This document shows positions 1-11,865 of a stretch of 64,000 nt of DNA, piece after piece; positions within the stretch are counted from its first letter, which is position 1, and every line of letters begins with the position of its first letter. The notes under the pieces are model-generated. The model was not told where the DNA came from and did not search any database. It was given only the letters and a program-made list of their open reading frames with translations. A program made the position numbers and the translations under genes. Source of the stretch: Dimorphilus gyrociliatus (taxonomy: Eukaryota; Annelida; Polychaeta; Dinophilidae); NCBI GenBank assembly GCA_904063045.1, contig CAJFCJ010000118.1:36723-100722 (forward strand). The letters are read 5' to 3'.

Positions 1-372
1 TAAGTTTTAAATTTATGTCAATAATTCCTATGAAAATTTGAAGCATGGTGAATAATATATATTCATACTAAAATATGAAAGCTATTTTAAGACTTCTAAA
101 AGAACTCTAAGGCACCTAGCCTGTACTTTATGAACATCTGCTATTTTTAATGATTGTAGTTCAATTATTTTCTAAGAAGAGACAAGGTCAAGGTGGATGT
201 TTAATCTGAAGAAGGTAAATGGCAGAAAAAATAGGGTTAGGTGTACACATACATTCGTCAGCTATATTCTACAACAGAGAAGTAGTATTGAACCAGTATT
301 GTACTATGCAGATAGCAATGATAAAGATAAGCAGTAGTGACTTAGTTTCGCATAGGGAAGTGCATACACATT

Positions 373-1160
373 ATGCAGCAATAAAACCTATTAAATTATA
401 TAAAGAATATTTGCTATTTGCAACCTAGCATTAATATTACAATTTATTAATCCATACATTTATGATTTCGAACTAAAACTAGTTCAATTAATTATCAATT
501 ATGCTTAAATTCTAAGTTTAGATTATATTGACAATTCAACAGTATTGTATACACAATACTGTTCTTCTTAACATGCATTAATCAGATATACTTCCTCCTT
601 ATATGCTGATGCTAAATTTACTAACTCAATCAATTGAATATCATTATTAAGGTAGAATATAAAAATAGTCAAATATACAATCTACATGTTTTCTTGATTG
701 TTGGACTTGTCCTACTAAAATTGTTATGTCTTATGCAACTCTCCAACCTGAGAAATTCAACTATTATTTAGAAGAGGAAAACAATAAAAACATGACCATA
801 TTTAGAACTTTTCTTTGTCTTCAAATGTTACTTTTGTTTTTGTGAACTATCAACCCTTAAAAGAGTATATAAACCCTACAAAATTAACAGTTGATAGTTC
901 AGTTTTCTAACTGTCAGCTAGTTGTTTAAACTAGCTTGTTTAGAACTAGAAGCTCATTTTACTCAATACATATTCTTTGGACGAAATACTGGTGTTTTGT
1001 TAATTAATTTCTACCGAAATTGCCTTTGTTAGACTATTTGTGGACGAACTTTAAAGGTTCTATTTGGACAAGTACTTTGGCAAGTTGGTAACTGATTGGA
1101 AAGGACAATTACAGTTGTGACGAACCAGAAATTCCTACAATTACAATACAACAAAGTACA
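373..1160 (+). mobile_element. LTR retrotransposon 3' end: short internal piece plus LTR (family A)
   Basis: From about 425 to 1160 the sequence is the same LTR found at 59707-60458 (same strand) and, partly, at 51248-52100 (reverse strand). It contains a TATA motif (gtatataaaccc, about 866-878) and ends in ...ACAAAGTACA. The 50 nt before it encode the same C-terminal residues (AIKPIKLYKEY) that precede the LTR on the minus strand near 52.1 kb, so this is the 3' end of an internal region followed by the 3' LTR. The rest of the element is missing. The exact LTR start is uncertain. Confidence 0.8.
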
Positions 1161-1375
1161 TTGCCAGTTGTCATTTGGATGAATATAAATTGGGAACACT
1201 GGTTAATGTAACCATGGATACTACCTCTCCTGAAACAAGCATAATATTTGTATTCAATCACCTGCAACAATTAGCACAATTAAGAGCTACAACCTTCTAT
1301 AAATCTACCATGGCATAACAACAATATAGAGAGAGAAAGAATAGAAATCTCATTCTTCCAAAATTGGCCAATTTA

Positions 1376-1500
1376 TGCATTTGCAAGTTACAACAATACT
1401 AGTTCTTCTCAAACCTTTAAACAAATGTTTAAATTAAAATAGTTTATTCAAAATAATAATACTTAAGCAAGTAGCAATATGAGAGTTCGATAGCAGAGTT
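1376..1500 (-). mobile_element. Fragment of Ty3/Gypsy family C LTR
   Basis: About 125 bp closely match the LTR at 59072-59706 in the part around 59095-59215, with several point differences. Orientation is the same as that minus-strand element. It is a relic with no coding capacity. Confidence 0.75.
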
Positions 1501-1699
1501 CTTATTTCCTTGAGTAATGTCACCTGTAGAACAAATACTTCTGTCACAAGTAAATGTCTTATAGGCATGACTATCAAAGGATCTTATGGTAAGACCAGCA
1601 AGATGCATACCTTCCACAAAACCAAATCAAGTTTATGTGTGGTTGACAAATCAAAGAGAGTAAGTTATCAAATAGATGGAAACTTTATTTATATTTAAT

Positions 1700-2089
1700 G
1701 ACATTGACATATTCTGTGTTGGCCAATAAATTATTTGAATGATATACATTTCTATTGGCAAGTTGTGCCATCAAGAATTATTAATAATTCTCTTCGTGAG
1801 TAATCTTGCTTTTCTTCTGACTTTGTATTATTAAAAAAGGAGAATATCACTTTTGAATTATCCATGTAAATTTAAAAAAACCATGTGGTTATAAGAGTCA
1901 TCATTTTAATTTAAAATAGGTAACTGGTATGTAAGAACCACACTAAAGTTAGCATGCCAGGGTGGAATAACTTTGGGAGGTGGATCACTGATACTAAGCA
2001 CTATTGGATTCACTTCAACTAGAGTTGAAGCAGCTACTGCTGTTTGTGAGAGTATTGATATGCTTTTCGAGAAAGAGAAAAAAAAGTAA
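1700..2089 (+). CDS. Possible 3' exons of an unrecognised gene
   Basis: An open stretch ends at a strong donor (ttc|GTGAGT, about 1795) and can be joined to an acceptor (ttaaaatAG, 1918-1919) so that the frame continues (...NNSLRNWYVRTTLKLA...) to a TAA at 2087-2089. The C-terminal 55 residues include a glycine-rich hydrophobic patch (GGITLGGGSLILSTIGF) and a lysine-rich end. I do not recognise the family and see no convincing upstream exon. It could be a chance splice of non-coding DNA. Confidence 0.25.
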
Positions 2090-2399
2090 GTGATGTAAAA
2101 TAGGATGTTTCATTTCAACCAGAAATTGTTGAAATTATATCTGGCTTAACTATCCTATTTTGAATAAATCATTTGAATTGAACATTTGGTTTTAAGGTTT
2201 GAGTAGAATCAGTACTATTCTAACTTGCAAACTCATAAAATTCCTTATAGAATTTAGCTTAGCTCCAGTTTTACAAAATTAACTTTAAAAATTATTTCAT
2301 CAAATTTTCAATGGATAATCAATTATTATTCTGAAGATAAGATTATATTACCATTTAACCATTCATTAAAAGTCATCTGACTTTATGCATTACCATATG

Positions 2400-2890
2400 G
2401 AAATAGAAGCATTTGCTGTTCTAATAGCTTTGGGGTCATAACGTTTGCTAGAGCCCCTACATACCCAATTTCTCTTTTTTGGATAGAGTTATATTTGACT
2501 GTCATCAGAAAAGATGATATTGTTCACGTCATCTTGAATTTTGTTCAGCATCTTTTCACAAAAAAGCTTCCTGTTTCTTGAATGGTAAGGCTTTAGAGCT
2601 GGCTTGTTTCTAGCAACATAGCATCTCAGTTCATTCTTTTGCAGAAACTTCTTGCATGTAGATAAGGATATTTTTGATGCTAGTCCTGAATGGCTAAGGA
2701 CATTCCTTACCATGAAAAAGGGATTCTCTTTTGAGATCCTACAGATTTTTCTCTCTTCACTGCCTATCAGAATCTTTGAGGTGCAAAATTTGGAAAAGTT
2801 ATTTATCATTTTATGCTTCTTATACTTNTTTGTTGAGCAGATGAACGCTGTTATTACATATCTACATATGCTGAGTAAGTTTGTGATCAG
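2400..2890 (-). pseudogene. Tc1-like transposase relic
   Basis: The minus strand from 2809 to 2489 encodes a stretch typical of the middle of a Tc1-type DDE transposase: STCKKFLQKNEL, then KPYHSRNRKLFCEKM, ending in IIFSDDSQI, which carries the first catalytic Asp in its usual VIFSDES context. The frame then breaks. A remnant resembling the following VWG motif (VWGALANVM) lies in another frame at about 2430-2470. No terminal repeats are visible. One ambiguous base (n) is at 2828. Clearly inactive. Confidence 0.65.
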
Positions 2891-3029
2891 CTCTTGAAAA
2901 GAGAAAGAAAATATCCGTATCTTTAGTTTATCTCTATTTATTCTTGTAAAATTTTACCTCTTTTCTTTAATAAATTAAATTGTTTACCAGTTTTCAGAGA
3001 GGAAGAGGCTACTGAAAAAAAAATAACAT

Positions 3030-6000
3030 ATGGAATACGAGAATAACAAACACTTGAGAACAAACTCAGTTTCGGGGATGGAAAATGAAAAAACTTGGAG
3101 AGATTTTTCTAATGAAACAACATTTCATGGTATAAAAAATATTTTTTTAAAAGAAGCATCATTGATTAGACGAATTGGATGGGTTTTAATTGTCTTGGGT
3201 GCAATTTCCTTTTTCTGTTTTCAAGTAGTAAAAAGAGGATTGGATTATGGTAAACGAGATATAAATGTCAATGTTGAAGTGATATATACTAAGCAACTTG
3301 AATTTCCATCAGTTACTGTTTGCAATCAAAATAAATTCAGGTGTGAATGTAGGGACATTTTAACCTAAAAGAAAAGTTTTAGGTCTAGGTTAGAGGTTTT
3401 CAAAAATACAACTCTTGCTTGAATGCTTAACAATTAAAAGAGAACACCTTTAATCAAATTTAAAGCATTGCGTTTCCAAGTCATTGAAAATAATTCTTAC
3501 ACATTTTTCAGGATGAAAAGCGCCATTGAATTGGGTTTATATGAATATTTTTCAAAGATTTATAGCTTGGACAATGGTCAAAATACTACGTTTGATGAAT
3601 ATTTACCCAAAAATATGAATTTTAGCATGGAATACGTTTATAACTATGCTGGACATAAACAATCGGATTTTATTTTCTGGTGTAATTGGATGGATCGGCC
3701 ATGTAAATCGGAATATATCACAAAAACCATTACTGAATATGGTATTTGTTTCACTTTTAATTCTCCATCTTCCGTTGATCCACCAACTTCTTTAACTGTT
3801 TCCGAACCCGGAATGAATAATGGTCTTTCTCTATTATTCAACACTGAACAATACAATCATATGCCTGGACCAGATTTCGATGCTGGTGTGAAAATATTTT
3901 TACACGATGACTATAAAAAACCATTAATGGCGGATTTGGGCTTTGCAGTTCCAGCTGGAATGCACAGTCTCATTGGAATAAAACGAACCGAATCATATAG
4001 TCTTGGCGACCCATTTGGCAATTGTAAAAAGACAAAGTACAAATCACACGCTGAATGCAGGGATTATTGCAGATATAAAACAATAGCGAGCCTTTGCAAC
4101 TGCAAACCGTACGAAGCTACCGCAATCTTAAAAGATGATGACAATGCGAAATATTCGCAAGAAAACTGTTCTCTACCGAAGAAATATAATTGTATTGAAA
4201 GAAAATTGAGGAGATTTGAAGAAACTGATAAAAATATTCTCAATTGTTCATGTCCAATTCCGTGTAATCAAATCATTTATGAACCAAATCTATCATTCTC
4301 AGCCATATCGGAATTTGCGGCTAATAGAGTATTAAATGCGCATAAAGAGAAAGTTGATAAATTAGAACAAGACTATTTAAAAATTATTGAAGTTGGAGAA
4401 AAATATATTAAACCAAATTTTCATCTCAATAATGAAACTATAACAGAATTTATCATAAAAATAAATCAAGTTTTAAAACAATTTAATAAAACTTTTACAG
4501 TGTTTTCAACAAATAATCAAAAACTATCAGATAGTTTACAATTTGCAACGGCAATTTCAACAGATATTCAAAATATGGAAAATAATTTTAAAAAGGTAAA
4601 AACTGCTCTCAATTCACCAAAACTCACAGAATTATCTAAATCTTTGGATTATATGAAAAATGTTATAAGATATTTTTGGAATAGACTTTATGGCAATTTT
4701 CTAGTACATTTTGATGAAGTTGTTGAAAGTTTTCAAATTTGTAAACAAAATATACAAAATTTGAGTAATACACCTACAGTTTGTGATGGATTTATGAAAA
4801 AATTCCAATTTGGTGATTACGAAATACATTTTAGAGATTTCAAAAGCTTTTGGATCCAAATTATAAAAGATGCAAAAATTTCATGGGCTAAATCAAGTGT
4901 TTTAACAGATTTAGAAACTTATCTAAATAATCATACTAAAGAAATTGAAAGAATATTTCAAATGGATGTTAATGATACCAGATTACCATTTAATCAAATG
5001 TGTAAACCATTCTATATCAATTCAATAAAAGCAACAAAATCAATGCAATTTCAAAATCTAAATCATAATGATAGCTATGAAAAGTTTGGTGTGAAAATTG
5101 AAATTCTACTCAATTCATTAACTATATTTAAGAGAAATATTAATGATCAAATATTCAATTCTGTTTGTCTAATAAGTGAAAATCATGCACTTGAAAAGAT
5201 TAATTCATTACTTAAACAAATAAATTCAAATATTTTAGATTTATCTTCAAATTTTCAAGATTTTCAAAATTCAATAAAAAATAATCATGAAACTTTTAAA
5301 CAAACTTTAAATGAAACTGAACAATTTGAATCATATTTGAAAATTAATTCAGAAACAAAGAAATGTTATTTATCAGATACATTCTTATTGGAAAGTTACT
5401 TGACTAATATCAAAGATTTACTATTTCTTTATGATAAAATCAATGTGGAGAAGAGAAAATTTGAAAGAAAAAGAAAAAAGATTTATAAAGAATTGATAAA
5501 AATTGAAATGTTTGTTGTCGAACAATTCTATTGGCCTTTTCCAAAAAAGAATAAACATAATAAAGATATCATTTATCATGATTTAACAGACTTTCATTCA
5601 TACTTTGCTGAAAAAAAAGAAGACTATAACATTCCTGTGAATTGTTCAAAAGAACATTTACAACAAATTCGAATTGGTAGTTGGAGTAATTGTTTTCAAA
5701 ATTTTACAAAAAAAATGGAGGAATATGGTCTCGTTCTAAGCAAAAATTCTGTTCTTGATAAGATGAATATCTTATCCGCCTATGACAAACTATATAATTT
5801 CATGCATAAGTTTAAAAGTTCTTGCAAAGTAAATAAAGATTTTTTCAGGTTTGGTTTCTTTAACTTTTCTTTTTGTATTTAAATATTTTTTTTCTTTAAA
5901 ATTTGAATTTTCAAAACAAACAGAAGGAATTTTGCAAAAGTTAACATTTTCTACAAAGATATGTCTTATCAAAGAATTACTCAACATGAAAAATTTGGTT

Positions 6001-6208
6001 TTGTATCTTTTCTTTCTGAAATTGGTGGATTTTTAGGATTGTTCTTAGGAGCATCTGTTTTAACACTAATTGAATTTTTTGACTTTTCTCTTTGTAAGGT
6101 AAAAAACAAAAACAGAAATAGATTTCTCTTAATTTTTTTTCATTATAGATCACAAAGTTAACATCAAAAAAACTTTGGAAAGATTCTTCTAACAACAATT
6201 CATTATAA
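3030..6208 (+). CDS. DEG/ENaC-family sodium channel with very large extracellular insertion
   Basis: Exons 3030-3340, 3512-5848, 5924-6098 and 6149-6208; all junctions are GT-AG, phases agree, total 2,883 nt (960 residues). Family marks in order: the HG gating motif (TFHGIKNIF, residues 31-39), TM1 (about 49-68), the post-TM1 signature FPSVTVCNQNKFR, a cysteine-rich domain ending CSCPIPCNQIIYEP (about 345-362), the pre-TM2 signature (KVNIFYKD), and TM2 with LSEIGGFLGLFLGAS, including the GAS selectivity filter (about 905-925). Family members are usually 500-700 residues. Here about 500 residues (380-885), rich in Lys/Glu/Asn/Ile and mostly helical in look with scattered cysteines, sit between the thumb/palm helix and the last palm strand. 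It should form a cation channel subunit in the plasma membrane; gating ligand unknown. AATAAA lies near 6575. The start Met at 3030 gives a plausible cytosolic N-terminus. Confidence 0.9.
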
Positions 6209-7112
6209 AAAAAATCTCTATGAACCAAAATCAACATAATCAAGAAAGCTTAGTTTGATTAAAATTTGATGAAAAGTACAAACTTGATTTGTGTGACCAA
6301 AAATGAAGATTGGGGACACTTGTCATTAAGAAATTGCATTGAAATTAATGTATAATACTTGAAATTTAAAAATTTTCTACTTTTTCCATGCTTTCACTCA
6401 TGAGTATGTTTTGCCATTTTTGGTTTTGAAACAATCACAAGTGTGAGAATTTTGGTTTTTAAGTTTTTCAATATCAATGCTTAAGGACAAAGTAAGCATG
6501 TCTGATTAATGCATGTTTTTAAAGTTGTATTGTATATATCATACTTTTTGAAAGTGAATAGAATCTAAAGCTTGAATAAACGCACAATTGATGTTTAATT
6601 GTCAATGCTTCCATATAAATTAATAAGTTTATAGATTGATGAACTGTAACATTTAAGTTTAAGATGAAAATCACAATATTTATCTATTATCTAACACAAT
6701 TTGTTGCCAAGCATTGTATAAGCTCTCTGCTACATGAATCTAGGTCAATGCTGTCAATGACAGTTGTTATGGAAATTGCACTGCTAGTTATTGGAATTTT
6801 CATAAGATTTGTTATCTTCTCTCTTCTTAGATTATCTCCAATCTCTGTAAAAGATCTGACGAATTTATGTGCACACATAAATCAAATTATTTTAATGTTG
6901 TATTTAGTTGCTTGTCATTTTATGTGAACTATACTTATTATCTCTCAGAAATATTTAGTAAGCTATTTCTACATTGATAAAGGTTCAATCACCAATTGAG
7001 ACAGCAACTTTGTGTGTTGATAAATCATAGTAAATATATTCTGGATTTTTGATTCAAGAATGAATAAAAGATTTATTGGTATCAGATTTAATAAAGGTAG
7101 AGAAAGAATTAG
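6209..7112. other. Intergenic, no gene seen
   Basis: AT-rich spacer between the convergent channel gene (+) and the Calx-beta/ITIH gene (-). It holds the poly(A) signal of the former (about 6575) and, on the minus strand, an AATAAA of the latter near 7070. A hydrophobic 87-codon open stretch at 6664-6927 has no recognisable motif. Confidence 0.6.
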
Positions 7113-8270
7113 TTAATTAATCATATGATCAAGGAATTGGTCAAGTGTCTTCGGATAAAGAATATCATTGACATTTACAATCCAGCATTGTGATTCACCT
7201 CTCCAGACAAGTTTACTAGGAAAAACCTTATCATTTATCTTTATTGATGATGACTGCTCAAAATTTTGAATTGTTTGGAAGAATTCAAATGATTGATTAA
7301 CAGTTTGACCCATAAGACCTCCAGGTGATTTATAAGAGTTGATATGATTGATAAAAACATCAAGATATGTACCAATCATAGAATTCTTTGAACGCTTTAC
7401 AGAAAATGTATTATTCTGAATACTCTTATCATTTCTCGGAATAGAAAGATAGAAAACATCATTCTTCAATTCAATATTTATATCTCCTCTCTTAGTATTG
7501 AAACTAACCAATTGATTATTCCATTTAATGTAGCTGCCATTCTCAAAAAACACTTTATTAGCAGTTACTTTCAAAAGTTGATTATCAATGTAGAAATGCA
7601 TTTCGTGCATATAATAATCATCCTTCAAAATTCCATAAATCTTTATTCTCTCATATTTATCTTGAAAAACATTTATTCTATTGTAAGTTGTCGAACTTAC
7701 ATCAAAACAAACATTTTTAAAGCTTTTGTCCTTTTTATCTTTAATGAATAGGCTAAAGTGAGGATCGCCACTTCCAGCAGGTGGATCAATAATTTGAAGT
7801 TCAATTGTACCTACAATTGTGTTGCTGAATTGATTGCAATTTAATAATGCAAATACAGTTTCACCATTTTCTGGTATGGAGTCAGTTATTATTGAAACAG
7901 TTGCTGTAGCAGTCTCCGACTCTGAGAGAGAAAAATGTTTTTGGCCTATAAATTCATAATCAGGATCCTGTGATGTCAGGCTAAAAGAGATATAAAGTAT
8001 TGATATCATATGAAAATGATTTTAGTTATCTTTAATTTTTATACTCGCAAGTACTTCCTCCAGTAGCACCTGTAATTCGAATGTTAGCCAGTGTCCCCTC
8101 TTCAAAGGGACCTTGTCCTAAAAGTTCAAATGATGTTGAAAGGGCAAATCCCTCACATTCATAATCTATAGTTCAATTGTAAACTTTTTAAATAAAACTA
8201 AAAAAAATGATATAATTCACTACTTACTTAAAAAGGAAATCAAGATACAAAGTATAAAAATCTTCATCAT
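7113..8270 (-). CDS. Secreted Calx-beta plus ITIH C-terminal-domain protein
   Basis: Exons (minus strand) 8270-8228, 8165-8045 and 7980-7113; donors GTAAGT and GTATAA, acceptors ctatAG and ttttAG; phases 1 and 2 match; 1,032 nt, 343 residues. Residues 1-14 (MMKIFILCILISFL) are a signal peptide. Residues about 15-100 form one Calx-beta repeat: EGTLANIRITGATGGS, then DPDYEF and IPENGETVFALL. The remainder starts with GSGDPHF and ends with the signature CWIVNV...LYPKTLDQFLDHMI, matching the C-terminal domain of inter-alpha-trypsin inhibitor heavy chains (GDPHF ... CWF...YTDYIVPDIF). The VIT and vWA domains of ITIH proteins are absent. Known family members act in extracellular matrix binding; a matrix or coelomic-fluid role is inferred only. 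A minus-strand AATAAA lies near 7070. Confidence 0.85.
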
Positions 8271-9070
8271 TGCCTTTCTTCTATCTTTAAGAGAGCTTTA
8301 GGCGACTTTTAAATACTTTTTTAAAAACATTTTTTTAAGCCAATAAGAATTTTTTATGAATTATCATTGAATTGACATGTGTAATTTATTCTATTTCCTC
8401 TTTTCATGATGTGAGTGACGAGAAAATATATGAATAAAATCTGAATGTCTATCTTTATCAGAGGTTTTCAATTGTTGAAAAGACTTTATTACCATTAGAA
8501 ATGGGTGTGGTATTTAGTAGAAAAAAGATGACTAATTTCAACAATTTTGATAGTGTTACAGTTAATGAAATCACTGTTAGCAAGGTTATATATTCTTAAT
8601 AAAGAATTGTGATTATTTAGATAAGCTTCAAGCTGGAGAAAAAGACGAGATCAGCTTCAAACTGATATTGAGTAGTGTAATTAATACAAACACTAAACCT
8701 ACTTGAAGTCCTAGAATAATATAGAATCCTAATATAACTATGAATATAGTGCTTTTAAGTAATTTGTGTGTAAGATATAAGATAAAAGTTCACTAGTTTG
8801 TTATGCTAGGTTTAATCAGTGATTTTTTTCTAAAATATTAATAGCCTGAGAAGAATAGGGCCTACAATATTTTGCAAGAAATTTCTTTCATATAAGCTGC
8901 CCACGCAATTCTGCTATTATTATACTATAGATATAAAATTATAAAAGTTAGGTCAATAACCTTGTTACACAGGTTGACAATGTGAATCACTCCAATGTAA
9001 CAGATCATTCAACCATTTCTTCATATATATGAACAAAATAGATATATTAAAGAGGTGTGTCCTATGGGGT
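8271..9070. other. Repeat-rich intergenic DNA
   Basis: No gene recognised. About 8870-9062 is a diverged direct copy of about 9645-9842: both carry a ggt(t)a(g)atcaataaccttgtt block and end in gaggtgtgtc. Sequence around 8640-8700 resembles 32530-32590. Confidence 0.5.
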
Positions 9071-9266
9071 CGACAGAAAACGTCCACAAATGATAAATTT
9101 CAAGACAAGTTTTTCAATTGAGAAATGGTTAGGCAGAAGAAAACAGCCACTGATTCGTACTTAAGAGGGTCTCCTTTAAGGGTTAGGGCTAATGGAAAAG
9201 GTTAGGTACAGCTAAGGGCTGGGTTAGGGTTAGGTTAAAGCACTCATTTGTGGACGTTTTCTGTCG
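9071..9266. mobile_element. MITE with telomere-like core, copy 1
   Basis: 196 bp bounded by an inverted repeat that starts cgacagaaaacgtccacaaa on the left and ends with its complement on the right. The core contains gggttagggttagg, a short TTAGGG run. Other copies: 16764-16955, 19026-19199, 24331-24453 and 48034-48200. It has no coding capacity and is inserted into one of the diverged direct repeats. Confidence 0.85.
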
Positions 9267-11841
9267 TATCCGTGCCCTATACAGCCCCATCATACACTAA
9301 ATTTTTTGTCAGTAGAGTTTCAAGAAAAATCTCAAGGCTGTAAACAAACAGTTAATAAACATAGACGAAATGCTGTTAAATTTGCAATCTCTGATGTCTC
9401 TGGACCATTTTCTATTGGCCAAACCAATCAAGATATTATAGCTACAAAAACTGGTTCCAGCGACTTTGCACTTAAAAAATTAACATGTAACAATCGACTG
9501 GATATATACTATTTATCCTAAAATCCCTCCTGGTAACCCTAGCTGTCAGGCAACTGTGTTGTCCTGTTGGAAGATGTAATTCCTGCACATTTTATTGATA
9601 TTTCTTCAATTTTTTGCTCTATCCTCCTTGTTTCAGATAGCAATTGAAAGAAATTTCTTAGATATAGGCTGTAAAATTTTGTTATTGTGTTTTTATAAAT
9701 AGATTGATATATGGGTTAGATCAATAACCTTGTTGAATAGGTTATCAATATTAAATATTGCCCCAGACCTACAAAAACTGATTGTGGAATCAAAAGTAAA
9801 AGGTCAATCTATAGAATGAAAACATCGAAGAGGTGTGTCATATTCAGTTATCATTGCTTCAGATAAAACATGCTTTCAACTTGGTCTGCCCTGTTTTTCT
9901 ATATGAGTTGAATATAGTATATGAGTATATTTGAAACACTACATCTTATATTAAATAATAAGAAAGGTTGATAGATGATGATAGATGTGTGATGTCTGCA
10001 TTAATAAATTAATGGATGTCAATTATTTCAATTTTATAATCCTAACATCTCTCTCTATGTTTCTCTGTCCAGTGAATATTTCCTAGATATGTTCTGTTAT
10101 TTCAAGGGTTAAAAGTTCATTGTGGAGTAAAGGAAATGTATCTTTATTTTGTTTTGGGTAGAAATAGAAGACAGAACACTCAACTGCCCAAAAAAATCAG
10201 TCTTTCTCTTTCTTTAAGATCAACTTGAATGTAAATTTATTAATCAAATATGATTTTTTTTATTGAATCTAATCTCTGTTGCAGTTATCTTTATAATATG
10301 ATATTAGAGATTTATGGAAAAACTAGATTTTATAAATATTTATATATTTATAGTAATGAAATTGGCAATAAAGTAGCATTCATGTGTGATGGACTTGTTA
10401 ACTCTGTAGGTCATCCCTATCTAGGGATTGGACCCTTGTCACTTGCAGGTAAATCATTAACAACTGATAAGAGATTATATAAAAGCCAAGGTCTAGACAG
10501 CAACAAAAATTTAGAAAAAAGACAAACTACTCATGAAAACAGTGCTGAAACAAATGTTCCGTACAACCGACTTCTTTTTCGTAATGGCTATTTTGATGGG
10601 TAATCAAAGGGATTTTTTAAGAAAAAATTTGACTCCTGTGTAGGAAATTTTGTCTAGTTTTATTAGAAATTTTCAGATGAGTCAATTCATTAAGATGGCT
10701 TGAAGTTTTTTGTCCAGTGACATTGCTTGGAGTTGGGACATTTCGTCCCTTTTGCCTGGACATTACATCCCTTTAGTATGGACATTTTTTATGATAGGTT
10801 AGTGTAACTATTTACTTTTTTGATCACTTTATCAGTTTTCTTTATGAAGTACTATTGTCTACCAGTTTTCTCAAGACAATTTTTTACCTCTTCTTGTTTA
10901 TGGAAAAGTCTTGTAAGAATATTTGATTTTTGACTTATGTGTTGAGATCTGATTAGATTAATTAGTTACATTAAATGTTTAAAATATCTGTTATCTGTAA
11001 TTTGTCATTATCAGTTCCCAATATTCAATTTTCAGTTCATTCTATTGAGCCTTTACGAATTCATTTTTGTTGTTAGCAAGTCATGTCCATGTGCTCTAAA
11101 CAACCTCATATTTAGCTATACTATACCAATAATCTGCTGATTATTATAAATCTATTTATAGAATAGAATTCTGCTATGTCAACAGGAAAAAAATTAATTT
11201 TGGTAATTTCTTAAGAATTTGGTTGTCATAATAAAACATTTCCCCTTCCAGTATAGATACAAAATAAATCAAGAGTAAACAATAACTTACAAATTTATAT
11301 TATTCATTATCTTTATTCTTTTGATAGACAATAATAGAAAGAGATATAGGCTTAAGAAATTTGATAAATTTAATTTGGACAAATGCCAAAAAGTCAAGTC
11401 TAAAAAAAATGAAGAAAAATTTAATCAATCAGCTAAATAAATGAAAATCAATGCCCAAGGAATAAAGTGCAAAGCCCATATATATAGGTAATTGAAATAT
11501 TTGTTTTCTAGCCTCAATGATATGCATACAAACAATAAAGAGGAAACTAGAAGAGAAACTGCAAGAGATTAAAAAATTCAAAGCTAAAATAGGTTGTTCA
11601 AAATAAAAAACCAAGAATTTCTACTTTTACTTTCACTTTGTAAAAATAAAATGAAAAACAATAAAAACTAGGACACAGAGATTAACTCAACAAAAGAAAA
11701 TTGAATCTAAATATGAGTAATGAAGTTTTGTGCAAAAATTATGCCCATTTTGTTAGTCATTCGCTTAGTAAACTATTTATAGTGTACTTTATAAAATTTG
11801 AATCGGTTGCTGTTCAATCAACATTTTAACAAATATCTTTG
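9267..11841. other. Intergenic, repeats and unassigned open stretches
   Basis: Contains the second copy of the diverged direct repeat (about 9645-9842) and otherwise AT-rich DNA. Open stretches at 9306-9521 and 10250-10603 show no domain, signal peptide or convincing splice partners, so no gene is called. Confidence 0.5.
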
Positions 11842-11865
11842 ATGATCTTATTGAAATTATTGAAA

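Noticed and set aside
219-428. 69-codon open frame at the left edge
   Set aside because: Only its last residues match a retroelement coding end; the rest has no support. Described within the LTR element.
6664-6927. Hydrophobic 87-codon frame downstream of the channel gene
   Set aside because: AT-rich DNA gives such frames by chance; no TM2-type motif or splice sites.
9180-9240. TTAGGG repeats as an interstitial telomere
   Set aside because: Always inside the MITE with inverted ends and only two or three units, so it is part of the mobile element.
9306-9521. 71-codon open frame after MITE copy 1
   Set aside because: No domain, no splice partners, surrounded by repeats.
10250-10603. 117-codon open frame
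   Set aside because: Low-complexity N-terminus, no recognisable motif, no poly(A) or splice context that would support a gene.
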